Assembly (NCBI GenBank): GCA_041481485.1
Contig: JBGPBY010000269.1
Location: forward strand, 1-9,658
Length of the DNA stretch: 9,658 nt
Origin: JBGPBY01 sp041481485
GTDB taxonomy: Bacteria > Acidobacteriota > Terriglobia > 20CM-2-55-15
Direction: 5' to 3'
Every line of letters starts with the position of its first letter. Position 1 is the stretch's first letter. This document shows positions 1 through 5,798 of the stretch, one piece after another. A program made the translations under genes and the position numbers. The notes beneath the pieces were generated by a model, which did no database searches, was not told where the DNA came from, and saw only the letters and a list, made by a program, of their open reading frames with translations.

Positions 1-27
1 CAGATCCAGCAATTTTCTTGATCTGTC

Positions 28-54
28 GCCGCTACGCGGCTTATTTACTTTTTT
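28..54 (+). terminator. GC hairpin followed by T-rich tract, likely terminator of a gene off the left edge
   Basis: A perfect 5-bp stem, GCCGC (28-32) with GCGGC (36-40) around a TAC loop, is followed directly by TTATTTACTTTTTT (41-54). This is the arrangement of a Rho-independent terminator read on the + strand. The stem is short and the T tract is interrupted, so efficiency is uncertain. The gene it would serve lies outside the window. The same GCCGC-N3/4-GCGGC hairpin recurs at 97-110 and at 9638-9650, so it may be a dispersed palindrome co-opted as a terminator. Confidence 0.45.
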
Positions 55-110
55 AGCTCAAATCCCCCGGCTCACGCCGGGGGCTAAGGGACTGCCGCCG
101 CTAACGCGGC
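53..110. repeat. Two tandem GC-rich palindromes, REP-like
   Basis: The first hairpin pairs CCCCCGGC (64-71) with GCCGGGGG (76-83) around a TCAC loop, with a possible outer TTAG/CTAA helix (53-56 with 84-87) across a seven-base bulge. The second pairs GCCGC (97-101) with GCGGC (106-110) around TAAC. Neither is followed by a T tract on either strand, so they look like palindromic intergenic repeats rather than intrinsic terminators. They lie just downstream of the minus-strand amidohydrolase gene and could protect or end its mRNA. That role is inferred. Confidence 0.5.
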
Positions 111-128
111 TGGGAACATGGCCATCTC

Positions 129-1142
129 CTACTGCTTCACCGCAATTTTCAGAAGACGCTCGGCATTCCTGCAGTAGATTCGATCCTTCTCATCGGCCGT
201 CAGTCCAAGACCTTCAATGACCTTGATGGTTTCGCGAATATACAACCCGGGGGAGGGTTCAAACGGAGTATCGGAAGCGAAAACGACATTATCGATTCCG
301 AAGAAATCCAGACCGCATCGGGTAGCCGAGGCCGCACCGAACAACGCAGTGTCCGCAAGAAAGCTGTGGAAGTAATCGACGGGACGTTTCTTCATGCTTT
401 TGCGAAGTGTGACGTAGTCCTCATCCGAAGTTCGCTCGCCCAGAACATCCCAACCGTAACCGACTCGGCCTTCAAAATACGGAATCATTCCACCCATGTG
501 ATGCGTGATGATTTTGATATTCGGATTGCGGTCAAAGAGACCGGAAAACACCAGTCGAGACATTGCAACGCTGCTTTCGTACGGCCAGCCGAGCGTCCAC
601 CAGATTTCATATTTCGACTTGGTTTCGCTTTTGTAGTCCGAAAAGTCGGCGCCGCGGGACGGGTGCATCCAGATGGGGAAATCCCGCCGTGCCGCCTCAT
701 CAAACAGCGGTTGAAATTCCGGCAGATCCAGCGGCTTGCCCGCAACGTTAGTGTAGATCTGCACGCCACAGGCACCGAGATCATTCATGGCCCGATCCAT
801 TTCCTTTAGAAGTTCGGCCGGATTGTTCATTGGCAAACACGCGACAAACCCCGGAAATCTTTCCGGGTATTTCGCGACCAATTCCGCCAGTCCGTCGTTG
901 GCAACTCTGGCCAGCGCCGGCGATTGCTCCGGTCCAGCGAGAGTTTCCACTGGAGGCGCAGGCAAACTGAGGATCTGGCAATATTCCCCGAACTCATCCA
1001 TGACCCGGAACCGCTGATCGAGATCCATAATGTTGCGAATATTCTGCACACGCTTGCCCATGTCTTTCAGGCTGGACCCCAGGTCGACATACTCGTCGAA
1101 GTACTTCTTTGGGAAAAAATGGTTGAAGATATCGATTTTCAT
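129..1142 (-). CDS. Amidohydrolase family protein (Amidohydro_2, ACMSD-like TIM barrel)
   Basis: The 337-residue protein matches the Amidohydrolase_2 family, which includes aminocarboxymuconate-semialdehyde decarboxylase and related nonoxidative decarboxylases or hydrolases. Visible family marks are the N-terminal strand IDIFNHFFP (residues 3-11), WMHPSRG with H160, ITHHMGG with H214/H215, and FASDTPFEP with D291, all in the usual order. The usual first metal motif is HxH; here it is F6-N7-H8, so the first histidine is absent. The substrate cannot be told from sequence. The start is supported by AAAGGAA six bases upstream (1149-1155). It follows the YdcF-like gene by 47 bases and may be cotranscribed with it, although a TATAGT hexamer (1172-1177, minus) in the gap could be a -10 element; I found no matching -35. 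No signal peptide is visible, so it is probably cytoplasmic. Family assignment is firm, exact reaction unknown. Confidence 0.88.
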   Translation of the reverse strand: MKIDIFNHFFPKKYFDEYVDLGSSLKDMGKRVQNIRNIMDLDQRFRVMDEFGEYCQILSLPAPPVETLAGPEQSPALARVANDGLAELVAKYPERFPGFVACLPMNNPAELLKEMDRAMNDLGACGVQIYTNVAGKPLDLPEFQPLFDEAARRDFPIWMHPSRGADFSDYKSETKSKYEIWWTLGWPYESSVAMSRLVFSGLFDRNPNIKIITHHMGGMIPYFEGRVGYGWDVLGERTSDEDYVTLRKSMKKRPVDYFHSFLADTALFGAASATRCGLDFFGIDNVVFASDTPFEPSPGLYIRETIKVIEGLGLTADEKDRIYCRNAERLLKIAVKQ

Positions 1143-1148
1143 GCAGCG

Positions 1149-1155
1149 TTCCTTT
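1149..1155 (-). promoter_or_regulatory. Shine-Dalgarno of the amidohydrolase gene
   Basis: On the minus strand AAAGGAA lies six bases before the ATG at 1142. It is the clearest ribosome binding site in the window and fixes the start of the amidohydrolase. It suggests this gene is translated independently of its upstream neighbour, unlike the 4-bp overlapping pair before it. Confidence 0.6.
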
Positions 1156-1189
1156 CAAGTCGAGTCGCGTAACTATAAAACAAACCGCA

Positions 1190-1792
1190 TTAAAGATTCA
1201 TGGTGCGATAGGCGAGAAAAAGGACAACTTCCCTCAGGCTGTGCCAGTAGCGTTTTGTGGGGTCGCTTTCAATGGGACTCATGGGCGCTGGCGAAGTGTA
1301 AGCCGTGATTCCGTCATCTTCCAGCATGCGCTTGACTCGATAGAGATGAAAGCCGTCGCTTACGACGAGAGCGCTGGTCCACCCTCTGGACCGCAGCATC
1401 GCAACTGCGGTGCGAATACTGTCGCGCGTGGTACCGCTTGCCTGATCGGTGATGATGACATTGGGATCCACACCAAGCTGGATCAGGTACTCGGTTCCGA
1501 CATGCGCTTCCGAAAAATTCGGATCCGGGCCGTAGCTGCCTGTGGTGATGATCTCGGCGGCAAACCCCCGATTGTAAAGATTAAATGCCTGTTCCAGGCG
1601 CGCCTTCAGAACCGGAGACGGATGCCCGTTGTATTGCGCCGCACCCAAAACAATGATGGCATCTGCCGCGTGAGCATCGTCGACGGAAGCGAGTGAGCGT
1701 ATTTCCTTGTACAGCGACCACCCGTAGAGTGCGCCGGCAACGGCCAATCCCAGGAAAATCCAAAATGCAATTTTGAGAGTCTTTCGGATCAT
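1190..1792 (-). CDS. YdcF/SanA/ElyC-like DUF218 protein, membrane-anchored
   Basis: The 200-residue protein has a basic N-terminus (MIRKTLK) and one hydrophobic segment at about residues 8-25, then a DUF218 domain. Recognisable blocks are AIIVLGAAQYNGHPSP (about 45-60), TTGSYG (about 83-88), the ASGTTRDSI block (about 118-126) and LVVSDGFHLYRVKRML (about 141-156). In this family they form a Rossmann-like fold with conserved Asp, Arg and His residues in a probable active site. SanA and ElyC relatives in Escherichia coli affect envelope integrity and antibiotic resistance, but the enzymatic reaction is not established. The topology seen here suggests an inner-membrane anchor with the domain facing the periplasm. 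Its ATG overlaps the tsaC stop by four bases (ATGA), so translational coupling is likely. Family is secure, function is not. Confidence 0.87.
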   Translation of the reverse strand: MIRKTLKIAFWIFLGLAVAGALYGWSLYKEIRSLASVDDAHAADAIIVLGAAQYNGHPSPVLKARLEQAFNLYNRGFAAEIITTGSYGPDPNFSEAHVGTEYLIQLGVDPNVIITDQASGTTRDSIRTAVAMLRSRGWTSALVVSDGFHLYRVKRMLEDDGITAYTSPAPMSPIESDPTKRYWHSLREVVLFLAYRTMNL

Positions 1793-2421
1793 TGCAGATT
1801 ACCGTCAAGCGCCGCAGCCAGCATTTCACGAGGCAGCGCTCCTTCCCTCAACACACGTGGAGACGGGCCAGTCATATCCAGAATGGTTGATCCTTCGGCG
1901 GAAGGCAGCTGACCGCCGTCAATTAGCATTTCAAGATCCGGGCCAATATCTTCGATTACCTCTGACGCACGTGTCGCAGTTTGGTGACCCGACTTGTTGG
2001 CACTGGTCGCGGTGATCGGCCGCTCCAATGCGTGAACCAGCCGGTTGGCAAAATCCGATTTCGGCCATCGTACGCCCAGGGCGCCCGTTCCGGCAGTAAG
2101 AAAGCGTGGTACATTCGGCAGTGCCGGAAGAACCAGTGTGAGCGGTCCCGGCCAGAACTGGCGTGCCAGCATCCGGGCAGGTTCAGAGACAACGGCGATC
2201 TGGCACAGCAACTCCATCGAGTCGACCAGCACCAGAACAGGCTTGGATTCCAGACGTCCCTTGATTTCGAATATGCGCCGGACCGCAGCTTCATGAAACG
2301 GATCGGCTCCGAGTCCATAGGCAGTATCTGTTGGAAATCCAATGACGCCGCCAGCCTTCAGGAAAGCTAGAATCTCATTGAAGTCTCCGTTGGAGAGATG
2401 AAACGCGTCGAATATCCGCAT
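1789..2421 (-). CDS. tsaC: L-threonylcarbamoyladenylate synthase (TsaC/Sua5/YrdC family)
   Basis: The enzyme makes threonylcarbamoyl-AMP from threonine, bicarbonate and ATP, the first step of t6A37 modification of ANN-decoding tRNAs in the cytoplasm. The 210 residues carry the YrdC signature: GVIGFPTDTAYGLGADP (25-41), the KGR at 54-56 followed by KP (60-61), WPGPLTLVL (90-98), GVRWP (116-120), PITATSANKSG (135-145) and STILD (178-182). The protein ends soon after RVLREGALP (189-197), so it is the short single-domain form without the C-terminal Sua5 domain. The start at 2421 lies four bases from the divergent methyltransferase start at 2425. A TTGCCT-18-GATAAT promoter match ends 11 bases before the ATG, which would give a very short leader. 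It overlaps the downstream YdcF-like gene by four bases. An essential role is expected from the family. Confidence 0.93.
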   Translation of the reverse strand: MRIFDAFHLSNGDFNEILAFLKAGGVIGFPTDTAYGLGADPFHEAAVRRIFEIKGRLESKPVLVLVDSMELLCQIAVVSEPARMLARQFWPGPLTLVLPALPNVPRFLTAGTGALGVRWPKSDFANRLVHALERPITATSANKSGHQTATRASEVIEDIGPDLEMLIDGGQLPSAEGSTILDMTGPSPRVLREGALPREMLAAALDGNLQ

Positions 2422-2424
2422 CGA

Positions 2425-3222
2425 ATGCGAGAATTATCAGTGCACATACTCACTACAGGCAAGCACAACCCAAGACTGGCGGACATTCGCCGGGCCGTCA
2501 ACAGCGGCACCCTTACCGGCGATGGCTTACTTCCAGTGGAAGGTCCAAAACTGATTCAGGAAGCCGAATACAGCGGTCTGGAGATTCATTCCGTGTTTGT
2601 CCGGTCCGATGTCGAGACCGGAGCCTTGAAGACCAATGCCAATGTTTATCTTCTCGATCAGCCATCGTTTCGGAAAATTCAGACCACCGAACACTCTCAG
2701 GGTCTGATCGCTCTGGTTCGAATGAGGGCGGCGAGCCTCACCAGTATTGCCTCAAACTCCGGCGGAGGGCCGATCATGGTTCTTTCAAGGCTGCAGGATC
2801 CTGGCAACGCCGGAACGATCATTCGCGTCGCCGAATCCTTCGGTGCAAGCGGGTGCATCGGTCTCACCGGGACGGTCGCCCTCTACAACTCGAAGGTGGT
2901 GCGGGCCAGCGCCGGAAGTATGTTCAGACTTCCATGCGCCTGGGACATCGAACTCGAGGAACTGGCGGCCCTTTTTCGAAAATCCGGAATTCCAATAGTC
3001 GGGACCTCCCCACGCGCCGAGGATGTGATTACCGCATGGGATTGGCGATTACCGGCCGCTGTTCTCGTCGGCAATGAGGGATCGGGCCTTGATGATGAAG
3101 AACTTCGATACTGCGACAAGATACTGAGAATTCCCCTTCGCCGACCGGTTGAATCCTTGAACTCCGCAATCGCCGCGTCCGTCATTTTGTATGAGTCCTC
3201 CAAGCAGCGGGGCCCGACATGA
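2425..3222 (+). CDS. TrmH/SpoU-family RNA methyltransferase
   Basis: This SPOUT-fold enzyme transfers a methyl group from S-adenosylmethionine to an RNA ribose 2'-OH; the target, 23S rRNA or tRNA, cannot be told from the sequence. All three SpoU motifs are present, numbered from the upstream ATG at 2398: LQDPGNAGTIIRVAESFGA (132-150), VLVGNEGSGL (222-231) and IPLRRPVESLNSAIAASVIL (245-264), which form the trefoil-knot AdoMet site. An N-terminal SpoU substrate-binding domain precedes them (GKHNPRLADIRRAV at 21-34, LLPVEGPKLIQEA at 44-56). The ATG at 2398 would run 24 bases into the divergent tsaC gene and has no spaced ribosome site. ATG 2425 or GTG 2440 (weak GAGA seven bases upstream) fit the family's usual N-terminus better. 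I list 2425. The stop overlaps the rarA start by four bases, so the two genes are probably one operon. Confidence 0.9.
   Translation: MRELSVHILTTGKHNPRLADIRRAVNSGTLTGDGLLPVEGPKLIQEAEYSGLEIHSVFVRSDVETGALKTNANVYLLDQPSFRKIQTTEHSQGLIALVRMRAASLTSIASNSGGGPIMVLSRLQDPGNAGTIIRVAESFGASGCIGLTGTVALYNSKVVRASAGSMFRLPCAWDIELEELAALFRKSGIPIVGTSPRAEDVITAWDWRLPAAVLVGNEGSGLDDEELRYCDKILRIPLRRPVESLNSAIAASVILYESSKQRGPT
2433..2462 (-). promoter_or_regulatory. Candidate sigma-70 promoter for tsaC, leaderless or nearly so
   Basis: On the minus strand TTGCCT (2457-2462) and GATAAT (2433-2438) are separated by 18 bases. Eleven bases then separate the -10 hexamer from the tsaC ATG, so transcription would start about five bases before the codon. 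No Shine-Dalgarno is visible upstream of that ATG, which agrees with a leaderless mRNA. The promoter would lie inside the first codons of the divergent methyltransferase gene. This rests on consensus matching only. Confidence 0.35.
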
Positions 3223-4535
3223 GCGGATCATTGTTCGGAGATACAAATTCCAACGCCCCGCTTTCGACTTCGCCCATGGCGGAACGAATGCGGCCAACGA
3301 CGCTGGACGAGGTATTGGGACAGGAGCACCTGCTTGGCGCCGGCAAGCCGCTGCGAACCGCCATTGAGCGGGATCGGGTGCCATCGATGATTCTGTGGGG
3401 ACCGCCGGGAGTCGGAAAGACAACCATTGCACAGATCATCGCAAGAATGACGAAATCCGACTTCCTTCCCTTTTCCGCAGTCACTTCAGGAATCAAGGAA
3501 ATCAAAGAAGTCATGGCCGCTGCAGAACGTTCTCATCGGGTCGGCCGCCGGACAATTCTGTTTGTCGATGAGATCCACCGTTTCAACAAGGCCCAGCAGG
3601 ATGCATTTCTGCCGCACGTGGAGCGTGGAAGTGTGATTCTGATCGGCGCAACGACGGAAAATCCTTCCTTCGAAGTCATATCCGCACTGCTTTCGCGCGC
3701 GCGCGTATTTGTATTGAAGGCGTTGACCGATTCCGACATTCGCAGCCTGCTGGACCGTGCAGCCAAACGCGACGCGATACCCATTGAGAATTCCGCGCTC
3801 GACGCCATCGCCTCCATTGCCAATGGCGATGCGCGGACATCGCTGAATATTCTGGAACTGGCGGCGCAGACCGCGCGCGAGGGAAAGCCAATAACATCCG
3901 AAGACGTTCAGCAGGCCGCACAACGCCAACTGCTCTATGACAAAAGCGGCGAAGAACACTTCAATATCATTTCCGCACTTCACAAATCGATTCGCAATTC
4001 CGACGCGGACGCCGCCCTGTACTGGCTCGCCCGCATGCTCGAATCCGGCGAAGATCCTCTTTATGTCGCCCGGCGTCTCGTTCGTTTTGCCTCCGAAGAC
4101 ATCGGACTGGCCGATACACAGGCGCTGCGCATTGCTCTGGACTGCAAAGAGGCTTTTGAATTTCTTGGACTTCCTGAAGGCAAACTCGCCCTGGCCCAAT
4201 GCGTGGTCTATCTTGCCGCGGCACCAAAATCGAATTCCGTGTATGTGGCATATGGAAAAGTCGTCGCCGACGTTGAACAGACACGAAACGATCCAGTTCC
4301 CCTGCACATCCGAAATGCGCCAACCCGGCTGATGAAAGGGTTGGGTTACGGCAAGGGCTACAAATACTCTCATGACGAGGAGGAAAAAGTCGCCGAAATG
4401 GAATGCCTTCCCGAATCGCTCGTGGGCCGGCAATATATCGAACCACAGGAAATTGGCGCAGAAGCGGAAATCAAACGCCGTCTCGATGAGGCAAAGGCAA
4501 AACGCAGGGCGAACCGCACGGACGAACCTGGATAA
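3219..4535 (+). CDS. rarA: Replication-associated recombination protein A (RarA/MgsA, WRNIP1 family) AAA+ ATPase
   Basis: RarA is a tetrameric clamp-loader-like AAA+ ATPase that acts on single-strand gaps and stalled replication forks with SSB and RecA. The 438 residues match the family length. Visible parts are the N-terminal LAERMRP-type segment (MAERMRPTTLDEVLGQEHLL, 20-39), Walker A GPPGVGKTT (61-69), Walker B FVDEIHRFNKAQQD (115-128), sensor 1 ATTENPSFE (144-152), arginine finger SRARV (159-163), sensor 2 GDARTSLN (203-210), and the MgsA C-terminal tetramerisation region (DKSGEEHFNIISALHKSIR, 241-259, through GYGKGYKYSHD, 376-386). The ATG sits in an ATGA overlap with the methyltransferase gene, implying coupled translation. 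One base after its stop codon region begins an exceptionally long inverted repeat that may end or stabilise the transcript. Nothing is missing from the catalytic set. Confidence 0.96.
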   Translation: MSGSLFGDTNSNAPLSTSPMAERMRPTTLDEVLGQEHLLGAGKPLRTAIERDRVPSMILWGPPGVGKTTIAQIIARMTKSDFLPFSAVTSGIKEIKEVMAAAERSHRVGRRTILFVDEIHRFNKAQQDAFLPHVERGSVILIGATTENPSFEVISALLSRARVFVLKALTDSDIRSLLDRAAKRDAIPIENSALDAIASIANGDARTSLNILELAAQTAREGKPITSEDVQQAAQRQLLYDKSGEEHFNIISALHKSIRNSDADAALYWLARMLESGEDPLYVARRLVRFASEDIGLADTQALRIALDCKEAFEFLGLPEGKLALAQCVVYLAAAPKSNSVYVAYGKVVADVEQTRNDPVPLHIRNAPTRLMKGLGYGKGYKYSHDEEEKVAEMECLPESLVGRQYIEPQEIGAEAEIKRRLDEAKAKRRANRTDEPG

Positions 4536-4770
4536 CGGGGCGCCACCCCGCCCTCACTTGCAATTGTCCGTTGATTTGTTGTCCGTTGATTAATGGCCCT
4601 GGTGACATTGACGGATGACCCAATCCGGCACGGGCGGGAAAGAAGAACGATATTCCAAGCACCCGATTTGGACCATTGGGTCATCCGTCAATGTCACCAG
4701 GGCCATTAATCAACGGACAACAAATCAACGGACAGTTGCAAGTGAGGACGTTCAGCCCCGCAGAGTTTTT
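4536..4770 (+). repeat. 73-bp-arm inverted repeat (giant hairpin) after rarA, with outer GC helix and T tract
   Basis: Bases 4552-4624 are the reverse complement of 4675-4747 with a single difference (T4564 against G4735, which would still pair as G-U in + strand RNA); the loop is 50 bases (4625-4674). Two further pairs flank a mismatch at 4551/4748. An outer six-base helix, CGGGGC (4536-4541) with GCCCCG (4755-4760), can close it across a small internal loop, and TTTTT follows at 4766-4770. The structure begins at the base after the rarA TAA. It could be a MITE-like or other non-autonomous palindromic element now serving as the 3' end of the trmH-family-rarA transcript. No target-site duplication is evident and no open reading frame in it resembles a gene. 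Confidence 0.85.
4565..4591 (+). repeat. 15-base-period direct repeat inside the inverted-repeat arm
   Basis: TGTCCGTTGATT occurs at 4565-4576 and again at 4580-4591, a spacing of exactly 15 bases. The mirrored copies are in the right arm at about 4708-4734. A 15-base unit is in frame, so either strand reads INGQ-INGQ when translated, but no gene signals support translation. It may be a remnant of a minisatellite or a pair of protein-binding sites. Confidence 0.6.
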
Positions 4771-4828
4771 CTCCACTGTTAGGATCCACAATGGCAGCTC
4801 AAATGCTCCTTCCCTACTGATCTCCGCT

Positions 4829-4859
4829 AAACGGAACGAGTTATCCGTTTCTGGATAAC
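4829..4859 (+). promoter_or_regulatory. Two overlapping, mutually exclusive hairpins upstream of the hemerythrin-like gene
   Basis: AAACGGA (4829-4835) can pair with TCCGTTT (4844-4850) around an eight-base loop. GTTATCC (4840-4846) can instead pair with GGATAAC (4853-4859) around a six-base loop. The two stems share 4844-4846 and compete. They lie 77-107 bases before the start at 4936. If transcribed they could switch between two RNA states; as DNA the GTTATCC palindrome could be an operator. The rest of 4771-4935 shows no gene and no clear promoter. Confidence 0.35.
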
Positions 4860-4935
4860 CAGGAGGGTGGTCCACTCCGGCCACTTTCAGGCAATTCGTG
4901 GGCACTAATACTTTTGGAAGGGAAAACGTTTCGTC

Positions 4936-5385
4936 ATGAAAGTTACGTTAATGTTAAGAAACGACCATGCAGCGCTTCAAAATCTGTTCAGCAGTTTCAG
5001 AAGCACACGAGCGCGCGGCAAAACCGGACGACGGGAACTTCTTCAGGAAATTCATCGTCAGATCCTCATTCATTCGCGGTTGGAATCGGAAATATTTTAT
5101 CCCGCGCTCTCCGCAACAAATTCCGATCGAGCCGGCGGGCTTGTTTCGACTGCGCAACAGCGGAATCGAGCAGTCCAGAGTCTTCTGCAGGATTTGATGT
5201 CCATGAATCCTTCAGATGAAAATTTCAGCATTAAAATGGATCTCTTGATGGACGAAGTCAGCCGCCACATCGCCATGGATGAAGAAGAAATGTTCCATGA
5301 AGCACGAAGAATTCTTCCCGATTATCTTCTCGAGGAACTCGGCGTGGAAATGCAACGCCGGAAGAATTCTCTGAGAGTTGCCTAA
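4936..5385 (+). CDS. Hemerythrin-like (HHE domain) protein
   Basis: The 149-residue, probably cytoplasmic protein has the four-helix layout of HHE cation-binding domains, which hold a non-haem di-iron centre for oxygen, nitric oxide or iron sensing and handling. Visible ligand positions are RNDH with H11 in helix 1, IHSRLESEIFYPAL with H46 and E50 in helix 2, and SRHIAMDEEEMF with H111 and the acidic run 115-118 in helix 4. In helix 3, where the family usually has EH or EHH before LL, this protein has QQRNRAVQSLL (74-84), so the expected histidine is absent. The metal site may therefore be incomplete. AAGGGA (4918-4923) is a ribosome site 12 bases before the ATG, a long spacing. Its stop overlaps the convergent CoA-binding gene by four bases. 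It stands alone as a transcription unit. Confidence 0.82.
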   Translation: MKVTLMLRNDHAALQNLFSSFRSTRARGKTGRRELLQEIHRQILIHSRLESEIFYPALSATNSDRAGGLVSTAQQRNRAVQSLLQDLMSMNPSDENFSIKMDLLMDEVSRHIAMDEEEMFHEARRILPDYLLEELGVEMQRRKNSLRVA

Positions 5386-5798
5386 GACTGAAACGGATTC
5401 GTTCCAAAACCGAAGTGCAACATGTGTTCCTGCAGAATGCAGAGATCCATGAAAACCTCGATGCCGGCTTGCCGAGCCAGCTGTGCAGCGGCATCGTGAC
5501 GAACGCCCAGCTGCATCCAAACCACCTTGGCGTGCCGCCGGATTGCAGCATCGACGACATCTGGAACGAACTCCGATCGGCGAAACACGTCGACAATCTC
5601 GATCGGACCCGGTACGTCATCCAGTGAGGCGTATGACTTGCTTCCAAATACCTCAATTTCGTTGGGATTGACGGGTGTGATGTCGTAACCGGCATTCTGC
5701 ATGTAATGCGTTACCCCGTGACTCGCCCGGGAAGGGTTGGATGACAGTCCCACGACCGCAATCCTGCGGTAAGTCTGTAGAACTTCTTTTGCGGTCAT
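5382..5798 (-). CDS. CoA-binding domain protein (YccU-like)
   Basis: The 138-residue protein is a single CoA_binding_2 Rossmann domain like YccU. The nucleotide-binding start IAVVGLSSNPSRASHGV (13-29) is followed by GYDITPVNPNEIEVFGSKSYASLDDVP (37-63), IEIVDVFRRSEFVPDVVDAAI (66-86), KVVWMQLGVRHDAAAQLARQAGIEVFMDLCILQEH (91-125), all in the family order. The family relates to the CoA-binding half of succinyl-CoA synthetase alpha, and some members bind CoA, but the physiological role is not established. It is the last gene of the minus-strand operon. Its ATG overlaps the rluB stop by four bases (ATGA), and its 3' end overlaps the convergent hemerythrin-like gene by four bases. Any terminator would have to lie within that neighbour; I see none. 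Confidence 0.88.
   Translation of the reverse strand: MTAKEVLQTYRRIAVVGLSSNPSRASHGVTHYMQNAGYDITPVNPNEIEVFGSKSYASLDDVPGPIEIVDVFRRSEFVPDVVDAAIRRHAKVVWMQLGVRHDAAAQLARQAGIEVFMDLCILQEHMLHFGFGTNPFQS

Noticed and set aside
3486..4433. A 315-codon minus-strand reading frame opposite rarA
   Set aside because: It lies wholly antisense to a gene with every RarA motif, and its translation is rich in Cys, Phe and Arg without a domain, which is the usual shadow in a GC-rich gene.
4549..4750. Assembly or amplification artefact as the source of the long inverted repeat
   Set aside because: The arms differ at 4564/4735 and beyond 4551/4748, and the unique flanks fit normal neighbouring genes, so a simple fold-back duplication is less likely. 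It cannot be excluded without reads.
4549..4750. CRISPR array or integron attC site
   Set aside because: There is one inverted repeat rather than regularly spaced direct repeats with unique spacers, and no cas or integrase gene or attC core motifs are seen.
4676..4858. A 60-codon + strand reading frame beginning in the right arm of the inverted repeat
   Set aside because: Its first part simply reads the palindrome, the left arm gives the same peptide on the other strand, there is no ribosome site, and the remainder resembles no protein I know.
4681..4905. A 74-codon minus-strand reading frame between rarA and the hemerythrin-like gene
   Set aside because: It ends within the inverted repeat, has no Shine-Dalgarno and no recognisable domain; its length is within chance expectation.
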